This document shows positions 1 to 10,048 of a DNA stretch of 64,000 nt, piece after piece. Positions within the stretch are counted from its first letter, which is position 1. Each line of letters starts with the position of its first letter. The notes under the pieces are model-generated. The model was not told the DNA's origin and did not search any database. It saw only the letters and a program-made list of their open reading frames with translations. The position numbers and the translations under genes were made by a program. Origin of the DNA: Polyangium spumosum (lineage in GTDB: Bacteria > Myxococcota_A > Polyangia > Polyangiales > Polyangiaceae); the NCBI RefSeq assembly GCF_009649845.1, contig NZ_WJIE01000025.1, positions 1 through 64,000 on the forward strand. Direction: 5' to 3'.

Positions 1-83
1 CCTTCACGGGCGTGGGTGGTGGGTCCTGCTGTTCGAGGGCCCGCAGGGCCCGAGTTCGGGGGGACCACCCACGCCCGTGAAGG
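1..83. terminator. Strong 20-bp inverted repeat, probable bidirectional terminator
   Basis: Bases 1-20 and 64-83 are perfect reverse complements (arm begins CCTTCACGGG), separated by a 43-nt GC-rich loop that itself holds a GGGCCC..GGGCCC symmetry. It lies just past the 3' end of the minus-strand methyltransferase gene, so it is most simply a transcription stop. There is no T-tract. Bases 84-132 hold nothing recognisable. Confidence 0.5.
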
Positions 84-132
84 CCCGGCCCGGCGCCGAT
101 CCCCCGCCCAGCAGCCGCCCCATCCCGCCCTT

Positions 133-1242
133 TCACCGAATCGAATACGAAAACAACCTGCACTCGATCGGCCCATTCCAGACCGTGTGCTCCATCATCG
201 GCCGGATCCGCATCGCCCGCGGGATCTCCGGCGTCCCCGCCAGGATCACCACCGTGTGCCCTGACAACCTCCGAAACGCCTCCGCCATCCCCCGGTAAAG
301 CTCCTCGCCCCCGGCCAGCCGCTCCCCGTACGGCGGGTTCGTCACGATGAAGCCCGCCGGCTCCGTCGCCTCCACGTCCCGCACCTCCGCGCGCGAGAAA
401 TGCAGCCGCACCCCTGCCGCCTTCGCGTTTTGCTTCGCCGTCTCGATCGCCTGCGCCGACACGTCGCTCCCCGCGATGAACGGCCCCTCGCTCTTCATGC
501 GCGCTCGCGCCGCCTCGCGCATCTCTGCGATTCGCCGCTTCCGCGTCTCGTCGTGGCTCGGCCACCGCTCGAAGCCGTGCCGCGGCCGGAGCAGCCCCGG
601 CGCCACGTCGCGCGCCCAGAGCGCCGCCTCGATCGGGATCGTCCCCGAGCCGCACATCGGGTCCACGAGCGGAGTCGCGCGGTCCCAGCCCGCGAGGCGC
701 AGCATCGCCGCGGCCAGCGTCTCCTTGAGCGGCGCCTCCTCGATGCGCTTGCGGTAGCCACGCCGGTGCAAGGACTCCCCCGCGAGATCCACGTACAGGG
801 TCGCTCGATCCCGCACCACGTGCACGAACACCCCGAGATCCGGGTCGTCGAGATCCACGTTCGACCGCGCGCCGTACTGCCTGCGTTGCTCGTCGACGAT
901 CGCGTCCTTCGTCTTCTGCGCGATGTACTGCGTGTGCGTGAGGCGGCTGTCCTTGCAGGCGGCGCGCACCGCGAGCGTGCGCTTCGGCTCCAGGTAGTAG
1001 CTGAGATCCACGGCCTTCACGCCCTCGTAGAGCGCGTCCTCGTTCGGCGCCTCGAACTCGGCGAGCTGCGCGAGGATACGCACCGCGATGCGTGACTCCA
1101 GGCACGCCCGCATGCCCTCCTCGATCGGCCCTTCGAAGTGCACGCCGCCTCGGTCCGCGCGCACCTCGCGGAAGCGCGCCTCGCGTAACTCGTCGCGCAG
1201 CGCGCCCTCCGTGCCCGCCGCCGCGGTCGCGAAGAAACGCAT
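133..1242 (-). CDS. THUMP-domain class I SAM-dependent RNA methyltransferase (RlmL/Trm14-type)
   Basis: 369 aa from the ATG at 1242, chosen because the protein begins there with the family-typical [15 protein letters not shown], while the open frame upstream is unrelated. The N-terminal ~150 residues form a ferredoxin-like/THUMP RNA-binding region. The C-terminal half is a Rossmann methyltransferase with the SAM motif DPMCGSGT and the amino-methylation motif TNPPYGERL, typical of N2-guanine methylation of RNA. Length and layout fit the short RlmL/YpsC family, which modifies 23S rRNA, better than the E. coli two-domain fusion; a tRNA target (Trm14/TrmN) cannot be excluded. It is divergent from the PPIase gene, with a 142-bp shared upstream region. 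Confidence 0.88.
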   Translation of the reverse strand: MRFFATAAAGTEGALRDELREARFREVRADRGGVHFEGPIEEGMRACLESRIAVRILAQLAEFEAPNEDALYEGVKAVDLSYYLEPKRTLAVRAACKDSRLTHTQYIAQKTKDAIVDEQRRQYGARSNVDLDDPDLGVFVHVVRDRATLYVDLAGESLHRRGYRKRIEEAPLKETLAAAMLRLAGWDRATPLVDPMCGSGTIPIEAALWARDVAPGLLRPRHGFERWPSHDETRKRRIAEMREAARARMKSEGPFIAGSDVSAQAIETAKQNAKAAGVRLHFSRAEVRDVEATEPAGFIVTNPPYGERLAGGEELYRGMAEAFRRLSGHTVVILAGTPEIPRAMRIRPMMEHTVWNGPIECRLFSYSIR

Positions 1243-1384
1243 CGGTTCGCCCCGGTTCTTCCGCTCGGTTCGCATGTCGTCGGTCCGGGGCGTACGCTTG
1301 TGGAGACCAACACGCAAGGGGTTGTTCGTGTCGCCCTCGTCGCCCCTTGCCGAACTCGCCCGAGAGGGCCTACGCTTCGCGCTC

Positions 1385-1902
<518 letters not shown>

Positions 1903-1903
<1 letters not shown>

Positions 1904-2832
1904 TGTCCGAGGCCGCTCGCCCGTTCGCCCTCCTCGCGGCGTCGTTCGTGCTGGCCCTCGGCTGCGGCGCGAGCCGCCCGACCTTGGCGCCTGCCGTCGA
2001 GCTCGCCGCGGGGCCTCGGGCCGCGCCGCCCGAGGCCGATGGCGAGGGAGAGATCCTCGTCTGGGGCACGGTGAACGGCAGGACGCGGACGACGTTTCGC
2101 GTGGCGGGCGACGGGCAGGTGCTCGGCGAGCAGTCGGGCGTCGTCCTCGCGACGAGCCGCGGCGAGCTCGTCTGGCGTGAGCGCGAGCAGGAGGTGAAGC
2201 TCGGCGGCTGCGAGGGGGGCGCGCCGGAGGAGGCCCTCGAGCCCGGCAAGGTGACGCAGGCCTGGCTCGCGCCGCGTGACGCGCAGGCGCGGCAGGTGGT
2301 CGTCGATCCGAGCAGCGACGGCGACGGCATGGCGGAGCTCTCGCACGGCGTGGAGCTGCTCGGCAGCGTCGGGCCGTACCTCTTCGTGCACGAGAGCGTG
2401 TACATCTTCGCGTGCGGCGCGCACGGCAACTCCGTGTCGAGTTTCACCTTGTGGGACGCGGAGGCCGGAAAGCCGCTCGATCTCCTGCTCGAGCTGCCGA
2501 ACAAGGAAGCCCTCGCGAGGCGCGCCGAGCCGATGCTCGACGAGGGCGACCAGGATCCGGAGGAGGCGCGCAAGCAGGAGGATCTGCCGGAGCTCGTGCA
2601 GATCATGCCCGTGTATGGCCTGCGGGGCGGGCTCCGCGTGGACGCGCAGTTCATGCGCGGCGATTGTTATGCGTGCAGCGACGGCCTCTGGAGCTCGTAC
2701 ACGCGCAGCGCCGTCCTTCCGAGTGATGGGATGCCCGAGAGGTTCGCGCCGTGGTCGACCCCGCCCGTCGCGCTGGTGAAGTTCCTGCAATCACGCGCGG
2801 GCTTCGTGCTCGGCGGTTGGTCGCGGCGCTAG
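1903..2832 (+). CDS. Putative lipoprotein of unknown function
   Basis: 309 aa from the ATG at 1903, which shares bases with the PPIase stop codon. The N terminus is a signal peptide with a lipobox-like ending (VLALGC), so the mature protein should be anchored by Cys22 or close by. The rest is acidic and probably beta-rich, with two cysteine clusters (GGCEGG early; DCYACSDG near residue 265) and no domain I recognise. Such one-off lipoproteins are frequent in myxobacteria. Translational coupling to the PPIase does not define its role. Confidence 0.75.
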
Positions 2833-2858
2833 CGATTTTTTGCTAGGCTCGGCGCGCC

Positions 2859-3860
2859 ATGCACGGCTCCCCCGAAGCGCGCGCGCTCCACGACCTCTAC
2901 CCCGCGATCGATTTGCATGCCGACAGCCTGATGTGGTCGCGCTGGGTGAACTACGACCTGCACGCTCGCCACGAGCCGCCGCTTCCGTTCGCCGCGCTCG
3001 GCGGGCACGTCGACGTGCCGCGCATGAAAGAGGGCGGGATGGGGGCGCAGTTTTTTGGCCTCGTCTCGCTGCCGATCGGCCAGCGGCACGGGCTCGCGCG
3101 GGTCATCGACGAGCAGATCGACGCGCTCGAGGGGCAGATCTCGCGCGCCCCGCACCGCATCATCAAGGTGCGCACGGCCGCCGAGATCGAGGCGGCGCGC
3201 GCGCGCGGGCAGGTCGGCGCGCTGCTCGGCATCGAGGGCGGGCACGCGCTCGAAGGTTCACTCGACAAACTCGCTCATTTTGCGCGACGTGGGGTGCGTT
3301 ATCTCAGCCTCTGCCATTTCAGCCGGAATGAGCTCTGTTATCCCGCGTATGGCCGCGGGCGGCAGGACGACGCGGGGCTCACGCAGTTCGGCCGCGAGGT
3401 CGTCGCGGCTTGCGAGGATCTCGGCGTCGTCGTCGACCTCGCGCACATCAATCGCGCGGGGTTCCTCGAGGCCTGCGCGATGGCGAAGCGCCCGCCGATC
3501 GTCAGCCATACGGGCGTCATTGGCGCCTTCGAGCACTGGCGCAACGTGGACGACGCGCAGCTCCGCGCCATCGCCGACAAGGGCGGCGTCGTGGGCGTCA
3601 TCTTTTGCCCGCAGTTCCTCGGCGGGGACGGGCTCGCGCCCGTCGTGAAGCACCTGAAGCACATCATCGACGTATGCGGCGAGGATACGCCCGCGCTCGG
3701 GTCGGACTGGGACGGCTTCATCGTCCCGACCCGGGATCTCTGCGACGCCGCGCGATTGCCATTGCTCACGGACGCGCTGCTCGCCTCGGGGATGCGGCCC
3801 GAGGCGATCGGGAAGATCCTGCGGGGCAATGTGATGCGGGTGCTCGCGGACGTGCCGTGA
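2859..3860 (+). CDS. Membrane dipeptidase, peptidase family M19
   Basis: 333 aa. Family M19 (renal dipeptidase-like) zinc enzymes are amidohydrolase barrels that cleave dipeptides and some D-amino-acid dipeptides. Visible metal-site elements are the N-terminal DLHADS (family DxHxD), GIEGGHAL (bridging Glu), SHTG and the C-terminal GSDWDG. LSLCHFSRNELCYPAYG corresponds to the conserved segment after strand 4. There is no signal peptide, so it is likely cytoplasmic, as in most bacterial members. It follows the lipoprotein by 26 bp and may belong to the same transcript. A role in peptidoglycan or peptide recycling is inferred. Confidence 0.9.
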   Translation: MHGSPEARALHDLYPAIDLHADSLMWSRWVNYDLHARHEPPLPFAALGGHVDVPRMKEGGMGAQFFGLVSLPIGQRHGLARVIDEQIDALEGQISRAPHRIIKVRTAAEIEAARARGQVGALLGIEGGHALEGSLDKLAHFARRGVRYLSLCHFSRNELCYPAYGRGRQDDAGLTQFGREVVAACEDLGVVVDLAHINRAGFLEACAMAKRPPIVSHTGVIGAFEHWRNVDDAQLRAIADKGGVVGVIFCPQFLGGDGLAPVVKHLKHIIDVCGEDTPALGSDWDGFIVPTRDLCDAARLPLLTDALLASGMRPEAIGKILRGNVMRVLADVP

Positions 3861-3916
3861 GGGGCGGGAGGCGCGGGCGACGGGGGGGATTCGCCGCCCG
3901 CGCCTCCGGAGGACGA

Positions 3917-5239
3917 TCACAGGTTCGGCAGCGGGCCCGTGCCGTTGTCGCCGAACGTGGTCGTCGGGACGCCGACGCCGTTCAGCATTGAAATGAAGAG
4001 GTTCGCGAGCGGCGTATCGTCGGGATAGACGACGTGCCTGCCGGGCTCGAAGACCCCGCCGAGGCTGCCGCCGACGAGGACCGGCAGGTTCGTGTGCCTG
4101 TGGGCATTGCCGTCCTCGATCTCGCTGGAGAAAAAGACGGCGGAGGTGTCGAGCGCGCTCAGCCCGTTGCCCTCGTCGATCGCCTGGAGCTTGCCGAGCA
4201 GGTAGCCGAATTGCTCGACCTCCCACCGGTCGATCGTCGTGAGCTTCTCGAAATTCTCGGGGATGTTCTGGTGGTGCGAGATCTCGTGGTGCCCCTCGTT
4301 CACCAGGAGGAACGGATAACTCCGGCCGCTGCCGGCGTTGCCGAGCATGAAGCTCACGACGCGCGTGGCGTCGCATTGCACGGCGAGCGCGATGAGGTCG
4401 AGCATCATCTTCACGTGCTCGGGGTAGGGCAGGTCGCCGGGCGGGCGGTCCATCGGCGTGCATTGCGGGCCGCTGCCCGTCTTCTGGATCTTCTTCTCGA
4501 GCTCGCCGATGCCCGTCATGTATTCGTCGAGCTTGCGCCGGTCCGTCGTGCCGAGCTTGCCGGAGAGCGAGTTCGCCTCCTCGAGCACGTAATCGAGGAC
4601 GCTCGTGCGGTAGAGCTGCTGCCGCGCCTGCTCCTCGGCCGTGGCCTTGGGGTCGAAGCCGCCGAAGAGGATGTCCCAGACGACCTGCGGGTTCACCGCC
4701 TTCGGCAAGGGTTGCGTCTCCGAGGCCCAGGAGATGTTGCGCGCGTAAGCGCAGCTATACCCCGAGTCGCAATCGCCCGCGGAGGAGCCGCCGTCGATGC
4801 CGAGCTGGAGCGAGGGGATCCGCGTGAACTGGCCGAGGTGCGCCGCGGCGACCTGGTCCATCGAGATGCCGTTCTTGATGTTCGCGCCCTCGGTCTTCAC
4901 GACGTGGCGGCAGGTGAGAAAACCCGCCGTGCCCGCCGCGTGATCCCCGGGCCCGTCCGGCCGCGCGGGCGTGTTTGCCAGGCCCGTGAGCACGAGCAGT
5001 TTGTCCCGGATCGGGCCGAGCGGCTCGAGGATGGTGGGTAGCTGGTAATCGGCGCCCTCCGCCTGCGGCGTCCAGGCCGGCATGTGGATACCGTTTGGCA
5101 CGTAAAACGTGATGATGCGCTTGAGGTCGCTCGGCTCGGCCTTCGCGTCCTTCGAGGAGAACATCTCGAGCGCCGGCAGGGCGAGGAGCGCGCCGGCTCC
5201 GCCGAGGAAGGCGCGTCGTGACAGCTTGAAACGTTTCAC
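3917..5239 (-). CDS. DUF1552 domain protein, exported (Tat-like signal)
   Basis: 440 aa from a GTG at 5239, set by a perfect GGAGG six bases upstream and by GTGA overlap with the stop of the upstream gene. The N terminus has a twin-Arg-type motif (LSRRAFLGG) followed by a hydrophobic stretch ending ALPALEMF, so it is probably Tat-exported. The body matches DUF1552, a sulfatase/alkaline-phosphatase-superfamily relative nearly always paired with DUF1592 proteins in planctomycetes and myxobacteria. Biochemical function is unknown. The pair suggests an exported redox or hydrolytic complex. Confidence 0.88.
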   Translation of the reverse strand: MKRFKLSRRAFLGGAGALLALPALEMFSSKDAKAEPSDLKRIITFYVPNGIHMPAWTPQAEGADYQLPTILEPLGPIRDKLLVLTGLANTPARPDGPGDHAAGTAGFLTCRHVVKTEGANIKNGISMDQVAAAHLGQFTRIPSLQLGIDGGSSAGDCDSGYSCAYARNISWASETQPLPKAVNPQVVWDILFGGFDPKATAEEQARQQLYRTSVLDYVLEEANSLSGKLGTTDRRKLDEYMTGIGELEKKIQKTGSGPQCTPMDRPPGDLPYPEHVKMMLDLIALAVQCDATRVVSFMLGNAGSGRSYPFLLVNEGHHEISHHQNIPENFEKLTTIDRWEVEQFGYLLGKLQAIDEGNGLSALDTSAVFFSSEIEDGNAHRHTNLPVLVGGSLGGVFEPGRHVVYPDDTPLANLFISMLNGVGVPTTTFGDNGTGPLPNL

Positions 5240-7290
5240 TTTGCACCTCCCGGCGCCTCTCCGCGCCGCATCCGGAACGGCTCGCTCGTCGCGACGAGCT
5301 TGATCAGTTCGGCGAACGTCTCTCCGCGGTCGCCGAGCTCCTTCGTCATGTGCTCGAGGTCGTCCGCGTCGGCCGCCTCGTGGCCGCGGCCGAGCGCGTA
5401 GGTGAGCATCTGCTCGGAGACGCAATGCAAGAAGCGCGGGTCCTCGGCGAGGATGCCGCTGAGCTCCGCGAGCCCGTCGAACGTCTTGCCGCCGGGCAGG
5501 ACGCCGCTCGAATCGACGGGGAAGCCGAGGTCCACCGTGCGGAACGAGCCGATGCCGTCGAAGTTCTCGAAGCCGAAGCCGAGGTTGTCCATCTCCTCGT
5601 GGCAGCCGGCGCAGATCGGGTTCGCGCGGTGGATCTCGAGGCGCTGCCGGATCGAGCCCGTGGGCACCTCCTCGGTGACGAGCCCCTCGACGCCCGGGGG
5701 CGGCGCGTCGGGCTCGGTGCAGAGCATCTGCGTCATGATCCATTTGCCGCGCTTCACGGGCGAGGTGCGCGTCGGGAAGGACGTGACCGTGAGGATGGAG
5801 CCCTGCGCGAGCAGGCCCTTCCGGTTCGGATCCTGGAGCGTGACCCGGACGAAGCCCTCCCCCTGGAAATCCTTGATCTCGTAATGCGTCGCCAGCGCCT
5901 GGTCGATGTACGTGAAATCGGCGGTGAGCATCCGGGGGATCGGCAGGTCGCTCCGCAAGAACTCCTCGAAGAAGAGGCGGGTCTCCTGCCGCATCGACTC
6001 GCGCAGCGTGGCGTTCCACTTGGGGAAGGCGTGATAATCGGGCTGGTGATCGTCGAGGGCCCGGGTGAAGAGCCATTGCCCGGCGAAGTTGTCGACGAGC
6101 GCCTCGGCCTTCGGGTCCGCGAGCATGCGCTCGACCTGCGCCTCGATCTCGGCCGGATCTTGCAATTTGCCCTCCCGCGCGGCCGCGAAGAGCTCCTCGT
6201 CGGGCATGCTGCTCCAGAGGAAATAGGAGAGCCGCGAGGCGAGCTCGAAATCGTTCAGCGGGTGCGCGGGGGCGTCGGCGTTGGGGTCGGGATCGAGCTC
6301 GGGGCGGAACAGGAAATGGGGCGAGGTGAGGATGGCGCGCAGCGCGATCTCGATGCCGTCGGAGGGGGTTTGTCCCTGCGCCTCCGCGAGCGCGACCACG
6401 CCCACGAGCTTGTCGATCTCGGCCTCGCCGACGGGCCGGCGGAAGGCCCGCTCGGCGAATTTCTGGAGGATCTCCCGTACGCACGTGGCGCCGCTCGTGG
6501 GATCGCAGACCACGATACGCTCGCGGATCGGGTTTTTCCCGACGACCCCGAGCGGGCCCTCGATCTCGATCCAGTCGACGTGGAGGTTCCGGTCCGCGCC
6601 CAGGTCGGGATCGTAATAATCGTTCGTGAACTCGACCGAGACCACCTGCGTGCCGGCGTTGGCGCTGGCCTCGGCCTCGACGACCACGGCATTGGCGCTC
6701 GTCGCGCTGACGTCGAAGCTCCCGGCGATGGCGCCGCCGACGACGAGGTTCATCTTCACGGGATCGGGGCCCGCTTGATCACCCCAGACGCGCGCGGCGA
6801 TTCGATACGTCCCCGTGGAGGGGAACTCGTGCGTGAGCGGCAATTCGCCGCCGCTCCACAGGTTCCAGTCGTCGCCGGAGGCCTGGCCGACCTGGCCGGT
6901 GAGCGTCTCCGCCTCGACCCGCAGCGTCGTGGAGGGCGAGGGGAGGTGCATCGCCTCGCGGGCCAGATCCTCGGCCGCGCGCGCATAAAGTTCGGCCTGG
7001 AGCGGCGAGATCGAGAGCACGTCCGCGATGTTGTCGAAGCCGTATCCGCGATCGTCGGCGGGGAAATCGTCCGCGGGCCGCAGCGTCGTGCCGAGCAGGT
7101 CGCGGACCGTATTGTTGTACTCGGCGCGGTTCAGCCGGTGCATCGTGACGCGCCCCGGATCCGTTCCGGGCGTGGCGGCGTCGTCGGAGCATCCAAATGC
7201 GGCCGGCGCGAGGACGGCCACGAGGACGAGCGGTGGAATGGGGAATCCGCGCCGTTTGTGGCGCGGCTCTCTGGGAATCGAACGAGGCAT
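5236..7290 (-). CDS. DUF1587/1592/1588/1585 multidomain protein with CxxCH haem site
   Basis: 684 aa. The ATG at 7290 is preferred because AGGAGG lies six bases upstream; an upstream TTG in frame is inside that site. A lipoprotein-type signal ends AAFGC. Order of regions: DUF1587 (HRLNRAEYNNTVRDLLG, ~residue 50), a carbohydrate-binding-like beta insert (~125-230), DUF1595/DUF1592 (RLSYFLWSSMPD), DUF1588 with CAGCHEEMDNLGFGFEN, which has a c-type haem motif CxxCH, and DUF1585 at the C terminus. The family is called planctomycete cytochrome-c-like. It is translationally coupled to the DUF1552 gene. Substrate is unknown. Confidence 0.88.
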   Translation of the reverse strand: MPRSIPREPRHKRRGFPIPPLVLVAVLAPAAFGCSDDAATPGTDPGRVTMHRLNRAEYNNTVRDLLGTTLRPADDFPADDRGYGFDNIADVLSISPLQAELYARAAEDLAREAMHLPSPSTTLRVEAETLTGQVGQASGDDWNLWSGGELPLTHEFPSTGTYRIAARVWGDQAGPDPVKMNLVVGGAIAGSFDVSATSANAVVVEAEASANAGTQVVSVEFTNDYYDPDLGADRNLHVDWIEIEGPLGVVGKNPIRERIVVCDPTSGATCVREILQKFAERAFRRPVGEAEIDKLVGVVALAEAQGQTPSDGIEIALRAILTSPHFLFRPELDPDPNADAPAHPLNDFELASRLSYFLWSSMPDEELFAAAREGKLQDPAEIEAQVERMLADPKAEALVDNFAGQWLFTRALDDHQPDYHAFPKWNATLRESMRQETRLFFEEFLRSDLPIPRMLTADFTYIDQALATHYEIKDFQGEGFVRVTLQDPNRKGLLAQGSILTVTSFPTRTSPVKRGKWIMTQMLCTEPDAPPPGVEGLVTEEVPTGSIRQRLEIHRANPICAGCHEEMDNLGFGFENFDGIGSFRTVDLGFPVDSSGVLPGGKTFDGLAELSGILAEDPRFLHCVSEQMLTYALGRGHEAADADDLEHMTKELGDRGETFAELIKLVATSEPFRMRRGEAPGGAK

Positions 7291-7410
7291 CGTCTTCCTC
7301 CTGGTCAAGGAGGTTACCGGATGCCGCCGATCGGATGGGCAGGAAATGGGGAGACGGGCGGCGAAATCAGCCTCGCCGGTGGAATCTTTCGGCGAGGGCC
7401 GACGTGGGGT

Positions 7411-8889
7411 TCACTCGAGCGGGGCGAGGCTCAGCGAGCAGTAGTAATACGTGCCGGTGTTGGACGGATCCTGGGAATCGGTCTTGACCTGCATCTTGAC
7501 CTGGGTCGCGCCCGCCGTGATGAGCGCGCCGTCGATCCAGAGGGCGTGGTCCTGGCCCTCGGCGCCGCTGCCGTTCTTCAGGAACTGATCATTGCCGTCG
7601 AGCAACGAGACCTGCAGGCCGCGGAGGCCCGAGCCGCTGCGCTCCGCCGTGCAATACGCGCTCGCGAGGCCCATGCCCTCCGGGACGGGCACGACGAAGG
7701 TGTCGACGTCGCCGGCCGCGAGGTCGCCCGTGATGGCCGTGACGCGGCCGGTCATGTCCTCCGTCGGCGTGAGCTCGAGGCCCTGGGCGGCGCTGTCGTT
7801 CGGCTCGGTCTCCACGAGGTTCGAGCCCGCCTGGACGTGCGAGAAGAAATAAAAATCGTTCGCGCCGCCCGTGATGCCGTCGGGCCGCGCGAGGGTGATG
7901 AGGTAACTCTTGCCCTTCCCGCAGGGCATCGTGAGGCTCGGCAGCTCCGGATAACCAAACGAGACGTCGAGGACCGTCATATCGGTCCGGGCGAGCACGA
8001 CGTTCGGCGCGCTCGCGTCGGCCACGCTCACGAGGACGCCGTTCGTCGCGGTCGAGCCGCTCCCGTCGGGGCCGGCGGGGGCCCAGAAATCGAAGATGCA
8101 GAGCGCGCGGCTGCCCGGATCGACGGGGAAATCACCCGCCACGGTGAATTCGTAGACGTCCTTGTCCGAGACCGCGGAGAAGGTGCCCCAGCCAATCGAC
8201 TGGTAACCGGAGATGGGGCCGCCATTGGGGAAGGAGACGGTCTTGACGGTCGTGGATTGCGCGGGCGTCTCGTTCGGCTCGCCGTCGACCGTGATCAGCG
8301 GCGCGTCCGGGTTGAGCTCGAACACGCTCACGTTGTAATCGACGTTCGTGATGTTCTCGGCCGGCGCGCAGAAATCGGGGCCGAAGACGGTGCCGCACTC
8401 GGAGACCTCGAGGCAATACGTGCCGCTCTCGGGGACGAGGTAAAGCAGCTCGCTGTCGTTGCTGCCCGACATGTCGTCGTTCTGGGCGATCTGCGTCTTC
8501 CCGTCGGCCGAAAAGAGCGTGATGACCGTATCGGGGTACGTCTCGTTGTACGGATCCTCCTCGGGCTTGCTCGTCGCGCCGAGATAAATCGCCTGGCCCT
8601 TCGTGAGCTCCACCTTGTAGTAATCCCTGTCGGACGCGACCGGGTCGAGCTTCGACGGGACATCCATCCCCAGGAGATCGAGCACCTCCGCGGTATCGCA
8701 GCTCGTGTTCCCGTCGGCGTCGGGGCCGCCGCCGCCGCTGCCGCCATTTCCGCCCGCGCCGCCGCTGCCGCCTTGCGCGCCGCTGCCCGCCGTGCCTCCG
8801 GGATCGTCACCGCACCCGATCCCCATGGAGCTCACGGCCACGAGGGAGAGCGTCGAGAGCAAGAGTCCGAAGAGATGCCTGGATCGCAT
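7411..8889 (-). CDS. Lipoprotein with Gly-rich linker and PPC-like beta domains
   Basis: 492 aa. The ATG at 8889 follows GGAGG; longer frame upstream is non-coding. The signal peptide ends SSMGIGC, giving lipidation at that Cys, followed by a 30-residue Gly/Ser linker typical of myxobacterial surface lipoproteins. About three copies of a pre-peptidase C-terminal (PPC) like beta-sandwich follow, each with the D-x-Y/F-x-V/F core (DRDYYKVEL, DKDVYEFTV, DVDTFVVPV). PPC domains usually sit at the ends of secreted enzymes; here they stand alone, suggesting a binding role at the cell surface. The gene is 120 bp upstream of the DUF1592 gene on the same strand and may share its transcript. Confidence 0.82.
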   Translation of the reverse strand: MRSRHLFGLLLSTLSLVAVSSMGIGCGDDPGGTAGSGAQGGSGGAGGNGGSGGGGPDADGNTSCDTAEVLDLLGMDVPSKLDPVASDRDYYKVELTKGQAIYLGATSKPEEDPYNETYPDTVITLFSADGKTQIAQNDDMSGSNDSELLYLVPESGTYCLEVSECGTVFGPDFCAPAENITNVDYNVSVFELNPDAPLITVDGEPNETPAQSTTVKTVSFPNGGPISGYQSIGWGTFSAVSDKDVYEFTVAGDFPVDPGSRALCIFDFWAPAGPDGSGSTATNGVLVSVADASAPNVVLARTDMTVLDVSFGYPELPSLTMPCGKGKSYLITLARPDGITGGANDFYFFSHVQAGSNLVETEPNDSAAQGLELTPTEDMTGRVTAITGDLAAGDVDTFVVPVPEGMGLASAYCTAERSGSGLRGLQVSLLDGNDQFLKNGSGAEGQDHALWIDGALITAGATQVKMQVKTDSQDPSNTGTYYYCSLSLAPLE

Positions 8890-9091
8890 GGTGCCTCCGC
8901 CAATCGAGACCAAGGAATGTGCGAGCCGAACATGGGGTCGCACGGGTCCACCAGAACATTCCTACAACCACGCCGAGCCGCCATCAAGACCGGCATTGGT
9001 GGTCAGGAGAGCGACCAGAGAGCGATCACACGAATGCAGTGCATTATGGAGGCGGGACGTACGTCGCGACGCGCGTCGGTATGCCCGAGCG

Positions 9092-9937
9092 TCAGGGCCG
9101 GCGCGCGAGCCATTCGTCGATGAGCCTGCGCGCAATGCTCATCGGCGGCGGGAGCTTGGGCAAGGCCCCGCGGTCGAACCACGCGGCGTCCTCGAGCTCG
9201 GTCCGGTCGACGACGAGCTCGCCGCCCGTGCGTCGCGCGAAGAACCCGATCATGATCTGGTGCGGAAAAGGCCAGGGCTGGCTATCGAAATATCGGATAT
9301 CGTCGATCTCGATGCCCGTCTCCTCGCGGGTCTCGCGCCTGGCGCAGGCCTCGAGCGTCTCGCCGGGCTCGACGAACCCCGCGACGAGGCCGTACATGCC
9401 CGGAGGAAAACGAGGCTGGCGCGTCATCAAGATACGCGGGCCGTCCTCGACGAGGACGATGATGGCGGGCGTGACGTGCGGGAAATGCTGGTGCGCGCAG
9501 CCGGTGCAGCGCTTCGAACGACGCCCCTCTTCGATCACGAGCGGCGCGCCGCACGTGCCGCAGAACTGGTGCGTCCGATCCCAGTATTGCACCTGGAACG
9601 CCGTGCCCGCGGCGGCCTCGAAGTCCGGATCGAGGCGGCCGTGCAGGCGGCGCAGCGAGACGTACACAAAGCCGGGCGGGACGGGCGCGTCTCTCGCGAG
9701 CTCGGCCGATCGGCACGGGACGGCGTCGAGCCAGCCGAGCGGCTGGACGCGCACGGGATCGAGGCCGAGCGCGCCGAGGCTCTCGAGGGCGGGCACGTCG
9801 TAAGGAAACGGCGGCGCGGGCGCGTCGCTCTCCGCGAGGCGAACGAGCAGCTCGTCGCCGCGAAACGCGAACCAGAGGCCGAGCGGAGGCGCGCCGCGGA
9901 GCGCGGGGTCGCCGCGGAAACGAGGTGTCTTGTTCAT
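9092..9937 (-). CDS. nudC: NADH pyrophosphatase / NAD-capped RNA hydrolase NudC
   Basis: 281 aa from the ATG at 9937. The protein carries an N-terminal NUDIX-like domain, a four-cysteine zinc ribbon (CGTCG and CTGC about 19 residues apart), a full Nudix box starting GFVEPGETLEACARRETREE, and the NudC-specific SQPWPFP signature after it. NudC cleaves NADH to NMNH and AMP and removes NAD caps from RNA. It is divergent from the histidine kinase gene. All catalytic glutamates are present. Confidence 0.93.
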   Translation of the reverse strand: MNKTPRFRGDPALRGAPPLGLWFAFRGDELLVRLAESDAPAPPFPYDVPALESLGALGLDPVRVQPLGWLDAVPCRSAELARDAPVPPGFVYVSLRRLHGRLDPDFEAAAGTAFQVQYWDRTHQFCGTCGAPLVIEEGRRSKRCTGCAHQHFPHVTPAIIVLVEDGPRILMTRQPRFPPGMYGLVAGFVEPGETLEACARRETREETGIEIDDIRYFDSQPWPFPHQIMIGFFARRTGGELVVDRTELEDAAWFDRGALPKLPPPMSIARRLIDEWLARRP

Positions 9938-10048
9938 GCGCGAGGAGCCCTCGGGCCCCATCGTAGCAAGGTCGCGCTTTCCCGCGGGCGCGACGAGGTC
10001 GTCCGTCGATGCGGTTGGCACTCGGTCCCGCCGGATCATGTTCGTCCC

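Noticed and set aside
5350-9123. Very long plus-strand open frame (about 1,257 codons) across the DUF1592 and PPC genes
   Set aside because: High-GC antisense shadow. It is Arg/Glu/Gly-rich without domains, and the minus-strand frames have signal peptides, ribosome sites and recognisable families.
8705-10048. Upstream extension of the histidine kinase frame
   Set aside because: Runs antisense through the nudC gene and is low-complexity; the kinase starts naturally at the ATG at 10049 before its first membrane helix.
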